Source of the DNA: Vibrio quintilis
GTDB taxonomy: Bacteria > Pseudomonadota > Gammaproteobacteria > Enterobacterales > Vibrionaceae
Assembly (NCBI RefSeq): GCF_024529975.1
Contig: NZ_AP024897.1
Coordinates: 744,001-808,000, forward strand
Reading direction: 5' to 3'
DNA length: 64,000 nt
The notes below the pieces were generated by a model. That model had not been told where the DNA came from. It saw only the letters and a program-made list of their open reading frames with translations, and searched no databases. Shown here piece by piece: positions 38,274-47,268 of this stretch. The position numbers were made by a program, and so were the translations under genes. Positions within the stretch are counted from its first letter, which is position 1. Each line of letters opens with the position of its first letter.

Positions 38274-39275
38274 ATGCCTCTTATATCTTTAAAAGAGTTA
38301 CAGCACCAGTTTGAAAGCGCCTTAACAAAAAGAGGAATGCTGCCTGATTCGGCAGCGAAACTGGCCGCAGGGTTTGTTGAGATGGCGAATGAAGGCACGT
38401 ATTCCCACGGAATTAACCGTTTCCCGGTATTTATCGATCAGGTTGATCAGGGACACATCAACCTGAATGCAACACCTGAATGTGTCAAAAGTATTGGTGC
38501 ACTTGAACAGTGGGATTGTCATTTAGGCCCAGGTGTTTTAAATGGCCTGATTTGTTCAGAAAGGGCCATAGAACTGGCCAGAGAATATGGTATCGGCATG
38601 GTGGCGATGAAAAACTCGAACCATTGGATGCGGGGCGGAGCTTATGTTCTCAAAATGGCAAGAGCGGGTCTGGCCGGTATCGCATCAACGAACTCTATTG
38701 CTGTGATGCCAGCCTGGGGCGGAAAGGATCACCGGGTGGGAAGTAATCCGCTGATTATGGCGATGCCGGGAGATCCACCGGTTCTGGTCGATTGTTCAAT
38801 GACGCAGTATTCCTACGGACAACTCCAGAACTATGTGCTGGCAGACAAAGAGTTACCTGTTGTTGGTGGTTTTGATGACGAAGGAAACCTGACCCGTGAC
38901 CCGCATGTACTTTGGGAAAACAAACGGATGCTGCCCATGGGATTCTGGAAAGGTTCATCGATGGCAATTGTGCTGGATATGCTGATTACAGCAGTCAGTG
39001 GCGGCCATTCAGTGCCTGCGCTGACGGATGATGTCGGTGCCGAGTTTGGTGTGTCGCAGTTTCTGATAGCCATTGATGTCAGCCAAACAATGAATAGTCA
39101 CCAGCTTGGTGAAGAAATGCAGCGTATTAAAGACTATGTACTGGCCTCTGAACCTGCTGAAAGTGGTCAGGTAATGATTGCCGGTTCTGAAATTGAACGT
39201 TTCATTGAGCAACATAAACAGCAAGGCGGTATCGAAATTCACGACGAAATCTGGCAGCAGATTCTTTCACTCTAG
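38274..39275 (+). CDS. dlgD: 2,3-diketo-L-gulonate reductase (DlgD/YiaK family), copy 2
   Basis: Same family and length (333 residues) as copy 1, with His45 in YSHGINRFP and the same NAD-site motifs. First gene of the run dlgD-yiaM-yiaN-yiaO-sgbE-lyxK-sgbH-IclR-sgbU, so this copy is the likely dedicated reductase for the diketogulonate taken up by the TRAP system. The ATG is five bases after GGAGA; a TTG four codons upstream is less likely. Confidence 0.9.
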   Translation: MPLISLKELQHQFESALTKRGMLPDSAAKLAAGFVEMANEGTYSHGINRFPVFIDQVDQGHINLNATPECVKSIGALEQWDCHLGPGVLNGLICSERAIELAREYGIGMVAMKNSNHWMRGGAYVLKMARAGLAGIASTNSIAVMPAWGGKDHRVGSNPLIMAMPGDPPVLVDCSMTQYSYGQLQNYVLADKELPVVGGFDDEGNLTRDPHVLWENKRMLPMGFWKGSSMAIVLDMLITAVSGGHSVPALTDDVGAEFGVSQFLIAIDVSQTMNSHQLGEEMQRIKDYVLASEPAESGQVMIAGSEIERFIEQHKQQGGIEIHDEIWQQILSL

Positions 39276-39305
39276 CATATATATTTTTAATGACTGGAGG
39301 CGTAT

Positions 39306-39794
39306 ATGCGTAACATATTGAAATGGATATGGAAAAGCATTGATATCATCATGGCTGCTATTTTGGTGGCAATGCTGATCCTGGTCTTTACTAACGTGAT
39401 TTTAAGATACGGCTTTTCTTCCGGATTGAGGGAATCGGTCGAACTTTCAAGGATGGGGCTGGTATGGGTCGTTCTGCTTGGGGCCGTGATTGTCCTCAAG
39501 CGGGATGAGCACCTTGCCGTCACTGAATTCACTGAAAATCTGATGCCGCGCTGGGTGCCTTTTCTCCGGCGTATCGGCTGGGCGGTTATTTTGTTGTCAG
39601 TAGGTATGTTGTTCTATGGCTCTTTTAACCAAATGATGGACAACTGGCAGGACATCTCTCCGCTGACCGGACTGCCTTCCGCACTATTCTATCTTGCCGG
39701 GGCGATTTCCGGCGGCTTAATGAGTGTGCTGGCGCTGGGACGAATTTTCTCACCATCCTGGTTAACCGAAGAAAAGCCGGAGGATAAAGAATGA
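39306..39794 (+). CDS. yiaM: TRAP transporter small membrane subunit (YiaM type)
   Basis: The DctQ-type four-helix subunit of a Na+-driven TRAP importer. 162 residues, WIWKSIDIIMAAILVAMLIL at the start, VELSRMGLVWVVLLGAVIVL in the middle. Overlaps the large subunit gene by 4 bp (ATGA). Homologous in context to E. coli YiaM, which imports 2,3-diketo-L-gulonate. Confidence 0.9.
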   Translation: MRNILKWIWKSIDIIMAAILVAMLILVFTNVILRYGFSSGLRESVELSRMGLVWVVLLGAVIVLKRDEHLAVTEFTENLMPRWVPFLRRIGWAVILLSVGMLFYGSFNQMMDNWQDISPLTGLPSALFYLAGAISGGLMSVLALGRIFSPSWLTEEKPEDKE

Positions 39795-41071
39795 CGCTTG
39801 CTATTTTTCTGGTCGTGCTGATTGTTTCCATCATCTTAGGCCTGCCTGTTGCTTTTGCGTTACTGCTGTCATCCATTGCGTTGATGATGCATATGGATCT
39901 GTTCAGCTCTGATATTCTGGCTCAGGCGCTCGTCAATGGTGTGGACAGCTTTACCCTGCTGGCGATCCCATTCTTCCTGATCGCCGGAGAAGTGATGTCG
40001 GCTGGTGGCCTCTCGACCCGGATTGTCCGGCTGGCAACCTGCTATGTCGGCCATATGCAAGGCGGACTGGGTTATGTTGCCATCATGACATCGGTACTGC
40101 TTGCTGGCCTTTCCGGTTCCGCTGTTGCTGATGCGGCTGCACTGGTCAGTATTCTTTACCCGATGATGAGAGCTGCAAAATATCCGGAAAGCTCCTCGAT
40201 GGGGCTGCTGGCTGCCGGCGGTATTATCGCACCGGTTATTCCGCCATCTTTGCCCCTGATTCTGGTGGGTGTTGCTGGTGGTATTTCGATTAAGAACCTG
40301 TTCCTTGGCGGTATTGTGCCTGGTTTGTTAATGGGGATGACGCTGATGTTTGTCTGGGCCATGGTGGTTCGTTCTGAATCACTTGAAGTTCAGTCAAGAG
40401 CTTCAAAAGCTGAAAAGCGGGCAGCCCTGAAAGATGGTATCTGGGCGTTGTTGCTGCCGATCATCATTATTGGCGGTATCCGCTTCGGCATCTTTACGCC
40501 GACAGAAGCTGCCGTCGTTGCTGCGGTTTATGCCATTTTTGTCTCTTCAGTAATTTACAAAGAGATTAATCTGAAAAGTTTTTATCAGATTCTGCTGACG
40601 GCTGGCCGCTCGACAGCCATGGTGATGTTTTTAGTCGGTTGCGCCATGGTAGCTGCCTGGCTGATTACCGTCGCACAACTTCCCCAACAGCTGGCCCAGC
40701 TACTGGGACCACTGGTACAAAGCCCCCGTTTATTGATGGCAGTCATTATGCTCATGGTGCTGTGTGTCGGCATGGTAATGGATTTAAGTCCTTCCATTCT
40801 GATTTTGGTGCCTTTGCTGATGCCTGTGATCAAACAAGCCGGGATCGATCAAACATACTTCGGACTGATGTTTGTCATTAATTGCTCTATCGGGCTGATT
40901 ACCCCGCCGGTGGGAACAGTGCTGAATGTGGTTTGTGGCGTGTCAAAAGTGCCGATGTCAAAAGCAGTAAAAGGCGTATTCCCGTTTATTCTGGCTTACG
41001 TTCTGCTGTTGATTCTGTTTGTGATTTTCCCGGGCATGATAACTATACCAATGAAATTTATTATCGGATAA
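39791..41071 (+). CDS. yiaN: TRAP transporter large membrane subunit (YiaN type)
   Basis: The DctM-type permease that carries Na+ and substrate. 426 residues with about twelve membrane segments; LIAGEVMSAGGLSTRIV, GLSGSAVADAAALVSILYP and GGIIAPVIPPSLPLILVG are family hallmarks. Preceded by the overlapping small subunit gene and followed 12 bp later by the binding protein gene. Confidence 0.94.
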   Translation: MTLAIFLVVLIVSIILGLPVAFALLLSSIALMMHMDLFSSDILAQALVNGVDSFTLLAIPFFLIAGEVMSAGGLSTRIVRLATCYVGHMQGGLGYVAIMTSVLLAGLSGSAVADAAALVSILYPMMRAAKYPESSSMGLLAAGGIIAPVIPPSLPLILVGVAGGISIKNLFLGGIVPGLLMGMTLMFVWAMVVRSESLEVQSRASKAEKRAALKDGIWALLLPIIIIGGIRFGIFTPTEAAVVAAVYAIFVSSVIYKEINLKSFYQILLTAGRSTAMVMFLVGCAMVAAWLITVAQLPQQLAQLLGPLVQSPRLLMAVIMLMVLCVGMVMDLSPSILILVPLLMPVIKQAGIDQTYFGLMFVINCSIGLITPPVGTVLNVVCGVSKVPMSKAVKGVFPFILAYVLLLILFVIFPGMITIPMKFIIG

Positions 41072-41083
41072 CGGAGAAACAAC

Positions 41084-42058
41084 ATGAAATCACTATTTAA
41101 AATTGCAGGTTTGACAGCAACATTGCTGCTGTCTTCTGCACCCGGTTATGCGACCACATTAAAGCTTGCGCATGCTGCACCCAAATCAGATTTGCAGCAG
41201 GATATGTCTCTGTTCTTCAAAAAAGAAGTTGAAGCACGTTCGCACGGTAGTCTTAAAGTGAACATCTTCCCGCAGGGTCAGCTGGGTAACGATAAACAGA
41301 TGATTGATGGAACCCGGGCCGGCATTATTGATATTTCAATGGTGGGATTAAATAACTGGTCGGGACTCTTGCCTGAATCTGCCGCATTCACGCTGCCTTA
41401 CATATTTCCGGATCGCCAGACCGCTTATAAAGTACTGGATGGCCCGGTCGGGAAAGAAGTGCTCACATCGATGGAGAAATTCGGCATTAAAGGTCTGGGA
41501 TATCCTGAAAATGGCTACCGGAATATGACCAATAACCGCGGGCCAATCAGAACCCCTGAAGATGTTGCCGGGTTGAGAATGCGGGTGAACAGTTCAAAAG
41601 CACTCAGTGACATGTTTAACCGGCTTGATGCCAACCCGCAGCAAATACCGGTGGCTGAATTGTATACAGCACTGGAAACCGGTGTGGTCGATGCACAGGA
41701 TCACCCGATTGGTGTGACGCTCTCATTTAAATTCTACGAAGTTCAGAAATATCTCAGCATGACACAGCATGCCTACTCACCTTTGGTGCTGACGATGAAT
41801 CTGCGCAAATTTAAAAAACTGACGCCGGCAGAGCAAAAGGTGATTGCTGATGTTGCAAAAGATGCGGTTGAGATGCAGCGACAGCTAAGCATCAAAAAAG
41901 AAGATGAAATGATCGCTGAGCTGGAATCGCATGGTATGAAGGTGAACCGGGATGTGGATGGTGCAGCATTCCAGGCGGTTGTAAAACCGGTATGGAACAG
42001 TTTCATTAAAGCCAATGGCGATACCATGATTAATAAAATTATCAATGCGGAAAAATAA
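41084..42058 (+). CDS. yiaO: TRAP transporter substrate-binding protein (YiaO type)
   Basis: A periplasmic DctP-type receptor. 324 residues; signal peptide ending SSAPGYA, then TTLKLAHAAPKSDLQQ. The conserved arginine in GLRMRVNSS binds the carboxylate of the ligand, so the substrate is an organic or sugar acid. By family and operon, 2,3-diketo-L-gulonate is the best guess. The ATG follows GGAG. Confidence 0.92.
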   Translation: MKSLFKIAGLTATLLLSSAPGYATTLKLAHAAPKSDLQQDMSLFFKKEVEARSHGSLKVNIFPQGQLGNDKQMIDGTRAGIIDISMVGLNNWSGLLPESAAFTLPYIFPDRQTAYKVLDGPVGKEVLTSMEKFGIKGLGYPENGYRNMTNNRGPIRTPEDVAGLRMRVNSSKALSDMFNRLDANPQQIPVAELYTALETGVVDAQDHPIGVTLSFKFYEVQKYLSMTQHAYSPLVLTMNLRKFKKLTPAEQKVIADVAKDAVEMQRQLSIKKEDEMIAELESHGMKVNRDVDGAAFQAVVKPVWNSFIKANGDTMINKIINAEK

Positions 42059-42133
42059 TGAATCATGGCGTGCTGTATTTTTTATATCAGGCACGCCGTT
42101 TTATCGCATCTTGATTATTTTTGGGAGGAGATT

Positions 42134-42826
42134 ATGTATTCCGAAATAAAACAAAAGGTATTAGAAGCGAATTTGAAATTGCCTGAATATGGTTTGGTGA
42201 CGTTTACCTGGGGAAATGTTTCTGAAATTGACCGGGAAAATAATATCATTGCCATCAAACCATCCGGTGTTGAATATAATCAACTGAAACCGGAAGATAT
42301 TGTTGTGCTGGATTTAGACGGTCATATCATTGAAGGCAAGTTAAATCCATCCAGTGATACCAAAACACATATTGAATTATACAAAGCATTTTCTGACATT
42401 GGCGGTATTGTTCACACTCATTCACGTCATGCAACTATCTGGGCTCAGGCCGGGCTTGATATTCCGGCACTGGGAACAACCCATGCGGATTATTTCTACG
42501 GCAATATTCCCTGTACCCGGCCACTGACACCTGATGAAATTGAACAGGATTACGAGAAAAATACCGGGCTGGTGATTGTTGAGGAATTTGCCCGCCGGGC
42601 AATTGATCCACAGGCCGTGCCAAGTGCAGTTATTTCCGGTCATGCACCATTTTGCTGGGGAAAAGATGCAAATGATGCCGTTCATAATGCGGTGGTGCTG
42701 GAAGAAGTTGCCCTGATGGCTTTAGGCACCCGTTCATTAAATTCAGGTATTTTTATTCAGAAAGAACTTTCAGATAAGCATTATTACCGTAAACATGGCA
42801 GTGATGCTTATTACGGGCAGAAATGA
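42134..42826 (+). CDS. sgbE: L-ribulose-5-phosphate 4-epimerase
   Basis: Last step of the pathway: L-ribulose 5-phosphate to D-xylulose 5-phosphate. A class II aldolase-like zinc enzyme of 230 residues; metal ligands Asp75, His94, His96 and His170 line up with AraD-type enzymes ([21 protein letters not shown]), and the phosphate loop GNVSEI is present. The longer upstream frame has no family similarity; the ATG follows GGGAGGAG. In E. coli sgbE ends the operon; here it precedes lyxK. AraD or UlaF would be equivalent names for the activity. Confidence 0.93.
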   Translation: MYSEIKQKVLEANLKLPEYGLVTFTWGNVSEIDRENNIIAIKPSGVEYNQLKPEDIVVLDLDGHIIEGKLNPSSDTKTHIELYKAFSDIGGIVHTHSRHATIWAQAGLDIPALGTTHADYFYGNIPCTRPLTPDEIEQDYEKNTGLVIVEEFARRAIDPQAVPSAVISGHAPFCWGKDANDAVHNAVVLEEVALMALGTRSLNSGIFIQKELSDKHYYRKHGSDAYYGQK

Positions 42827-42950
42827 AAATGAATTAATTTATTCGCTTATCTGCTGTTTTATTTAATTTGTCTGTGTGGTTTTTATTTCGGTGAAATATC
42901 CGGAATGTACCTGTGTACTTGAATTTTATTACACGAAGAAATTCACTGTT

Positions 42951-43216
42951 TATACCCAAACAACCTGAAGATGCAGGTTTCAGTGAGATTTGTCCGGCTC
43001 TGAGACAAGGCACTGATTTGAAGACATAGTTATTCTACGTTGAAAATCAGTAACGCCGTATCAGAGCCTGACAAACTCACCCGCAGGGCGTGAGCTGAAA
43101 GGCACATTTCTGCGTCAAGAGAATTTGAAAGGTGGGTACATTCCTGCATTCTCTTTCCTTGAACTGTACCTTTCGGCTGCACGCTGAATCCTGCATCTTC
43201 AGGTTGCTTGGGTATA
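42951..43216. repeat. 266-bp MITE-like element with 27-bp inverted ends (TATACCCAA family), copy C
   Basis: The terminal arms 42951-42977 and 43190-43216 pair at 26 of 27 positions (TATACCCAAACAACCTGAAG outward end). Inside are two more folded arms. One, 42983-43003 with 43061-43080 (GGCTCTGA/TCAGAGCC), encloses ACTGATTT/AAATCAGT. The other, 43088-43102 with 43169-43184, encloses AAGAGAAT/ATTCTCTT. The whole could fold as a three-way structure. There is no coding capacity. It lies between sgbE and lyxK and ends 28 bp before the lyxK ribosome site. Confidence 0.88.
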
Positions 43217-43252
43217 CCGGCAGAATATTTTCTGAATGGTCTCGGAGGTTGT

Positions 43253-44743
43253 ATGAATTATTATCTGGGCATTGATTCGGGCGGCACCATGTTAAAAGCC
43301 TGTTTATTTGATCGTCAGGGCAGGCAGGTTGCATTATATCGCGAAAATACCCGGGTTATTTGTGAACAACCCGGATGGGTCGAACGGGATGTTGAGCAAT
43401 ACTGGCAGGAAGCATGCCGGGCGATCAAAGGTGTGATTAGCCAAAGCGGTATTGATCCGGTTCAGATTAAAGGCCTGAGTATTTCAGCCCAGGGGAAAGG
43501 ACTTTATCTGCTGGATAGAAACGGCAATGCACTGCGCAATGGCATTTTATCTTCTGACAGCAGGGCGATAGATATTGTCCGGCAGTGGCAATGTGAAGGG
43601 ATTCCGGAAAGAATTTATCCACTGACGTTACAAACATTATGGACCGGCCATCCGGTTTCGATACTTCGCTGGATTAAGGTTCATGAGCCGGATGTGTACA
43701 ACCGGACCGGGGCGATCCTGATGTCACATGATTACCTGCGTTACCGGATGACCGGCCGGGTGCAGGCTGAAATTACCAATATGTCTGAAAGTAATTTCTT
43801 TAATGCAGTGGATAAAAAATATGATCCCGAACTGCTGAAGATTTTTGAAATTGAAGAATCGGGGAGTGCTTTACCGGAACTGATTTACCCCACTGATTTA
43901 TCGGGAAACATCACGGAAGAAGCTGCTGAAAAAACGGGGCTGGTTGCAGGCACGCCTGTGTATGGCGGGTTATTCGATGTGGTGTCAACGGCAGTTTGTT
44001 CGGGGATTAACTCAGATGAAACTTCCCTTAATTTTGTCATGGGAACATGGTCGGTGACCTCAGGCATTACCACGGACTCAGATCCCGGGGGAGATGAGCG
44101 ATTTGTCTACGGGCAATACGCGATTCCCGGTGAGTATATTGTTCATGAGGCCAGTCCGACGTCTGCCAGCAACTATGAATGGTTTACGCCTTATCTTGGA
44201 GAAAACGGGGCTTTCAATCACCGTGAGAATGAGGCCTTGGTCGCAGCACTGCCGCCACTTGATGCCGATATTTTGTTTGTTCCTTTTCTTTACGGCTCTA
44301 ACGCGGGTCTCGGGTTAAAAGCCTCACTCTATGGCGTGCAGGCGCATCATACCAAAGGACATCTGATTCAGGCGATCTGGAAAGGGATTCTGTTCTGCCA
44401 CTATGTGCATCTGCAAAAAATGCTCAGACGTTTTCCCCGGATCAAGCGGCTGCGGGTGAGTGGTGGTTCCGCACAGTCTCTGACCTGGATGCAGATGCTG
44501 GCGGATATGACCGGTTTAACGCTTGAAATTCCATTGCTGGAAGAAACCGGCGCGATGGGGGCTGCACTGGTGTCGATGATCGGAGCGGGAGAGTACCCGG
44601 ACTTCGGCCGGGCACTCGCCGCACTGGGTACTGAGGTGAAAGTGATTCACCCAAACCCTGAGTTGTATTCAGACTATCAGTCTCAGTTTTCCCGTTATGA
44701 ACGCTATATCCGCTGCCTTCAGCAATTCGAAAACATGGTGTAA
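43253..44743 (+). CDS. lyxK: L-xylulose/3-keto-L-gulonate kinase (FGGY family)
   Basis: Phosphorylates 3-keto-L-gulonate (and L-xylulose in E. coli). 496 residues; the sugar-kinase ATPase fold starts YYLGIDSGGTMLKACLFD. ISAQGKGLYLLDRNG, QTLWTGHPVSILRWIK and GGLFDVVSTAVCSGI (catalytic Asp) match E. coli LyxK closely, as does FLPFLYGSNAGL-type sequence near the C-terminus. The frame runs 15 codons further upstream into the repeat element, but the ATG after GGAGG is the true start. Because the repeat could terminate or cleave the upstream transcript, expression relative to sgbE may differ. Confidence 0.93.
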   Translation: MNYYLGIDSGGTMLKACLFDRQGRQVALYRENTRVICEQPGWVERDVEQYWQEACRAIKGVISQSGIDPVQIKGLSISAQGKGLYLLDRNGNALRNGILSSDSRAIDIVRQWQCEGIPERIYPLTLQTLWTGHPVSILRWIKVHEPDVYNRTGAILMSHDYLRYRMTGRVQAEITNMSESNFFNAVDKKYDPELLKIFEIEESGSALPELIYPTDLSGNITEEAAEKTGLVAGTPVYGGLFDVVSTAVCSGINSDETSLNFVMGTWSVTSGITTDSDPGGDERFVYGQYAIPGEYIVHEASPTSASNYEWFTPYLGENGAFNHRENEALVAALPPLDADILFVPFLYGSNAGLGLKASLYGVQAHHTKGHLIQAIWKGILFCHYVHLQKMLRRFPRIKRLRVSGGSAQSLTWMQMLADMTGLTLEIPLLEETGAMGAALVSMIGAGEYPDFGRALAALGTEVKVIHPNPELYSDYQSQFSRYERYIRCLQQFENMV

Positions 44744-44759
44744 AAACAGAGGAGATCGT

Positions 44760-45410
44760 ATGAAAAAGCCTTTATTACAAGTGGCACTTGATTCAGCCGA
44801 TATGGCGACGGCTCTGCAGCACGCCAGCTGCATTGCTGAGCATGTTGATGTCATCGAAGCAGGGACTGTACTTGCCTTTGCTCAGGGAATGGAAGCGGTC
44901 CGGGAACTGCGAAAACGATATCCGGCGCACCGTCTGGTCTGTGATATGAAGTTGCTGGATGCGGGAGAAATGCTGGCAACAGGTGCTATGTCAGCCGGGG
45001 CGGACTGGATTACGGTAGGTGCAGCTGCGCATATAGAAACGGTATCCGCTGCGCATCAGGTGGCCACTCAAATGGGAGGCGAAGTGCAGATTGAGTTGTT
45101 CGGACACTGGACCTTAGCTGATGCAAAGTTGTGGAAGGAGCATGGTATCAGTCAGGTGATTTATCATCGTTCCAGAGATGCTAAGGCCGCCGGTGTCTGT
45201 TGGGGGCAAGCTGATCTGACACGAATGAAGGATTTGTCGGATTTGGGACTGAGCGTGTCTGTGACCGGTGGCATTGTTCCGGAAGATATTCATTTATTCA
45301 GGGAAATTGATGTTCAGGCTTTCATTGCTGGCCGGGCATTGACCGGCAGCAATGGTGTGCAGATAGCTGAGTCATTCCATCAGGAAATTAACCGCTACTG
45401 GCAGGGGTAA
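44760..45410 (+). CDS. sgbH: 3-keto-L-gulonate-6-phosphate decarboxylase
   Basis: Converts 3-keto-L-gulonate 6-phosphate to L-xylulose 5-phosphate and CO2, Mg2+ dependent. A 216-residue orotidine-decarboxylase-fold barrel; active-site residues Asp11, Glu33, Asp62, Lys64 and Asp67 (CDMKLLDAG) match the numbering of E. coli UlaD/SgbH. The ATG follows GGAG. UlaD is the close alternative name; the neighbours favour the Sgb/Yia pathway. Confidence 0.95.
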   Translation: MKKPLLQVALDSADMATALQHASCIAEHVDVIEAGTVLAFAQGMEAVRELRKRYPAHRLVCDMKLLDAGEMLATGAMSAGADWITVGAAAHIETVSAAHQVATQMGGEVQIELFGHWTLADAKLWKEHGISQVIYHRSRDAKAAGVCWGQADLTRMKDLSDLGLSVSVTGGIVPEDIHLFREIDVQAFIAGRALTGSNGVQIAESFHQEINRYWQG

Positions 45411-45413
45411 ATC

Positions 45414-46178
45414 ATGAGTGAACAGGTGAAGTCACTGGTCAAGTCCATGATGGTTCTGGAGTATCTGAGTCATCATCCGGATGGTGCCGCATTACATGAA
45501 GTTACCCGGCAGACCGGGATTAATAAAACCTCGGTTTACCGGATGTTGACCACATTCGAAGCGCTCGGATATGTGACACAGCAGGCATCGACCAAGAATT
45601 ACCGGCTGACCCTGAAATTGCTGCACATCGGGCATTCTGCTCTGAGCTCCGATGTTCTGACAACCATCCGGCCAGAGCTGAACGCCTTGATGACGGCGCT
45701 GGATGAAACGGTCAATCTGATTTCCCGCGAAGGAGACAAAATTGTCTTCCGGGATAAACTTGAACCCAGATACGCTTCTTTCCGGACCCGGACCTTTGTC
45801 GGTATTTATGCGGAGATGTACTGCACCGCTGCCGGGAAAGTCTTTCTGGCCTTTTCTACCAGTGAAGATCAGGAAAATTACTGGCAGCGGAATACCCGCC
45901 TGTTCCAAAAGCTGACTGACAACACCATCACTGAAAAAAGTCATTTTTTTGAAGAGTTGAAGATGATTCGCGCTCAGGGTTATGCCGTTGATAACGAAGA
46001 AAATGAAGCCGGAATATCCTGCACGGCAGTGCCGGTTTTTGATAATTCAGGGACACCCGCTTATGCGGTGAGTGTTTCAACACTGACACCGCGGTTAAGA
46101 AATATGGGGCCTGAAAATCTGGCCGGTATGATTCAGAAAGCGACATCCGCAATTGAGCAGGAGTTGTTTAAGAAATAG
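45414..46178 (+). CDS. IclR-family transcriptional regulator (YiaJ-like), embedded in operon
   Basis: 254 residues: N-terminal winged helix (LHEVTRQTGINKTSVYRMLTTFEALGYV) and C-terminal effector domain (GKVFLAFSTSEDQENYW, EENEAGISCTAVPVFDNSG). Starts 3 bp after sgbH and precedes sgbU. In E. coli the equivalent regulator YiaJ is transcribed divergently; here it is inside the operon it probably controls, which would give autoregulation. Effector unknown, probably a pathway sugar acid. Confidence 0.9.
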   Translation: MSEQVKSLVKSMMVLEYLSHHPDGAALHEVTRQTGINKTSVYRMLTTFEALGYVTQQASTKNYRLTLKLLHIGHSALSSDVLTTIRPELNALMTALDETVNLISREGDKIVFRDKLEPRYASFRTRTFVGIYAEMYCTAAGKVFLAFSTSEDQENYWQRNTRLFQKLTDNTITEKSHFFEELKMIRAQGYAVDNEENEAGISCTAVPVFDNSGTPAYAVSVSTLTPRLRNMGPENLAGMIQKATSAIEQELFKK

Positions 46179-46242
46179 CGGGTCAACAGACTCTGCTCAA
46201 TGTTTGATTCACAAGGTAGCCATAACAGAAAGGATCACCACC

Positions 46243-47127
46243 ATGTATCACGATCAAAGAACAGCCAGACTGGGGCTTTATGAAAAAGCGATGCCAGCCG
46301 CTCTGAGCTGGGAAGAGAAATTAACTTACGCCAAATCCCTCGGGTTTGATTTTGTCGAAATATCCGTTGACGAAACAGCAGAGCGGCGTGCCCGGCTGGA
46401 CTGGAATAAAGAAGAAGTCCGGGCCTTACGTCAGCTCTGTTTTGAGCATGAAATGCCACTGCAAAGTCTGTGTTTGAGCGCGCACCGGAAATTTCCGTTT
46501 GGATCAGATGATCCGGCCATCCGGGAAGAAGCATATCAGATCATGAAAAAAGCCATTGCACTGGCTTATCAGCTGGGGGTCAGAACCATTCAGCTGGCCG
46601 GATATGATGTTTACTACGAACCGCAATCCGGGGAAACGCATCAGCGGTTTATTGAAGGGATGCAGTGGGCTGCCCGTCAGGCAGAACGCGCCGGTGTCAT
46701 GCTGGCCGTTGAAATTATGGATACGCCTTATCTGAATTCTCTGACCAAATTTGAAGTACTGAAACGTGAGGTCTCGTCGCCATTTTTTATGGCTTATCCG
46801 GATGTGGGGAATATCAGTGGCTGGAATCATGATGTCAGTACGGAGATTCAGCTCGCTCAGGATCATATTGTGCAGATTCACCTGAAAGATACATTGAAGG
46901 TGAAAGATGATTTTCCGGGGCAATTCCGTGATTTGCTGATCGGGGCAGGGGAAGTCGATTTTCCATCCGTGTTTTCGACACTGGAGAAAATCAATTACAG
47001 CGCGCCGATGGTGATTGAAATGTGGGCACAGGATGAGCACTGGTATCAGAACATTGCAACGGCGAAGCAACGCCTGGCTGAGATGGCCCGTCAGGCAGGT
47101 TTTGAGCGTTTCCCGCAGTCCGGCTAA
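46243..47127 (+). CDS. sgbU: L-xylulose-5-phosphate (L-ribulose-5-phosphate) 3-epimerase
   Basis: Converts L-xylulose 5-phosphate to L-ribulose 5-phosphate. A 294-residue xylose-isomerase-like TIM barrel; LGLYEKAMPAALSWEEKL, SLCLSAHRKFPFGS, QLAGYDVYYE, AVEIMDT, YPDVGN, HLKDT and IEMW (metal-binding Glu, Asp, His, Glu) match UlaE/SgbU. The frame is open upstream into the regulator gene; the ATG shown gives the family N-terminus. Last gene of the operon, followed by a terminator. Confidence 0.94.
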   Translation: MYHDQRTARLGLYEKAMPAALSWEEKLTYAKSLGFDFVEISVDETAERRARLDWNKEEVRALRQLCFEHEMPLQSLCLSAHRKFPFGSDDPAIREEAYQIMKKAIALAYQLGVRTIQLAGYDVYYEPQSGETHQRFIEGMQWAARQAERAGVMLAVEIMDTPYLNSLTKFEVLKREVSSPFFMAYPDVGNISGWNHDVSTEIQLAQDHIVQIHLKDTLKVKDDFPGQFRDLLIGAGEVDFPSVFSTLEKINYSAPMVIEMWAQDEHWYQNIATAKQRLAEMARQAGFERFPQSG

Positions 47128-47184
47128 CAGCCATTGATCTTCGGTTGTTCAATGACGTTTTCCTGTCTGAGTTGTTCCTCCCTC

Positions 47185-47234
47185 AGGATGCTGTGGCTAT
47201 CAGGAATCCCCCTATTTTGCAGCATCCTTTTTTT
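47185..47234 (+). terminator. Terminator of the dlgD-sgbU operon
   Basis: A 9-bp stem AGGATGCTG/CAGCATCCT with a 26-nt loop, followed by a run of T. Confidence 0.82.
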
Positions 47235-47268
47235 CTCCGGTGTTTGACTGACCGATATAAAGAATCCA

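Noticed and set aside
38036..38398. 120-codon minus-strand frame overlapping the start of dlgD copy 2
   Set aside because: Half of it is antisense to dlgD and the rest runs through the operator region; low-complexity and unlike any known protein.
42134..42826. Calling this gene araD
   Set aside because: No arabinose genes are nearby; the diketogulonate context favours sgbE, although the activity would be the same.
43077..43334. 85-codon minus-strand frame in the 266-bp repeat and lyxK start
   Set aside because: Lies within the folded repeat and antisense to lyxK; no start signals.
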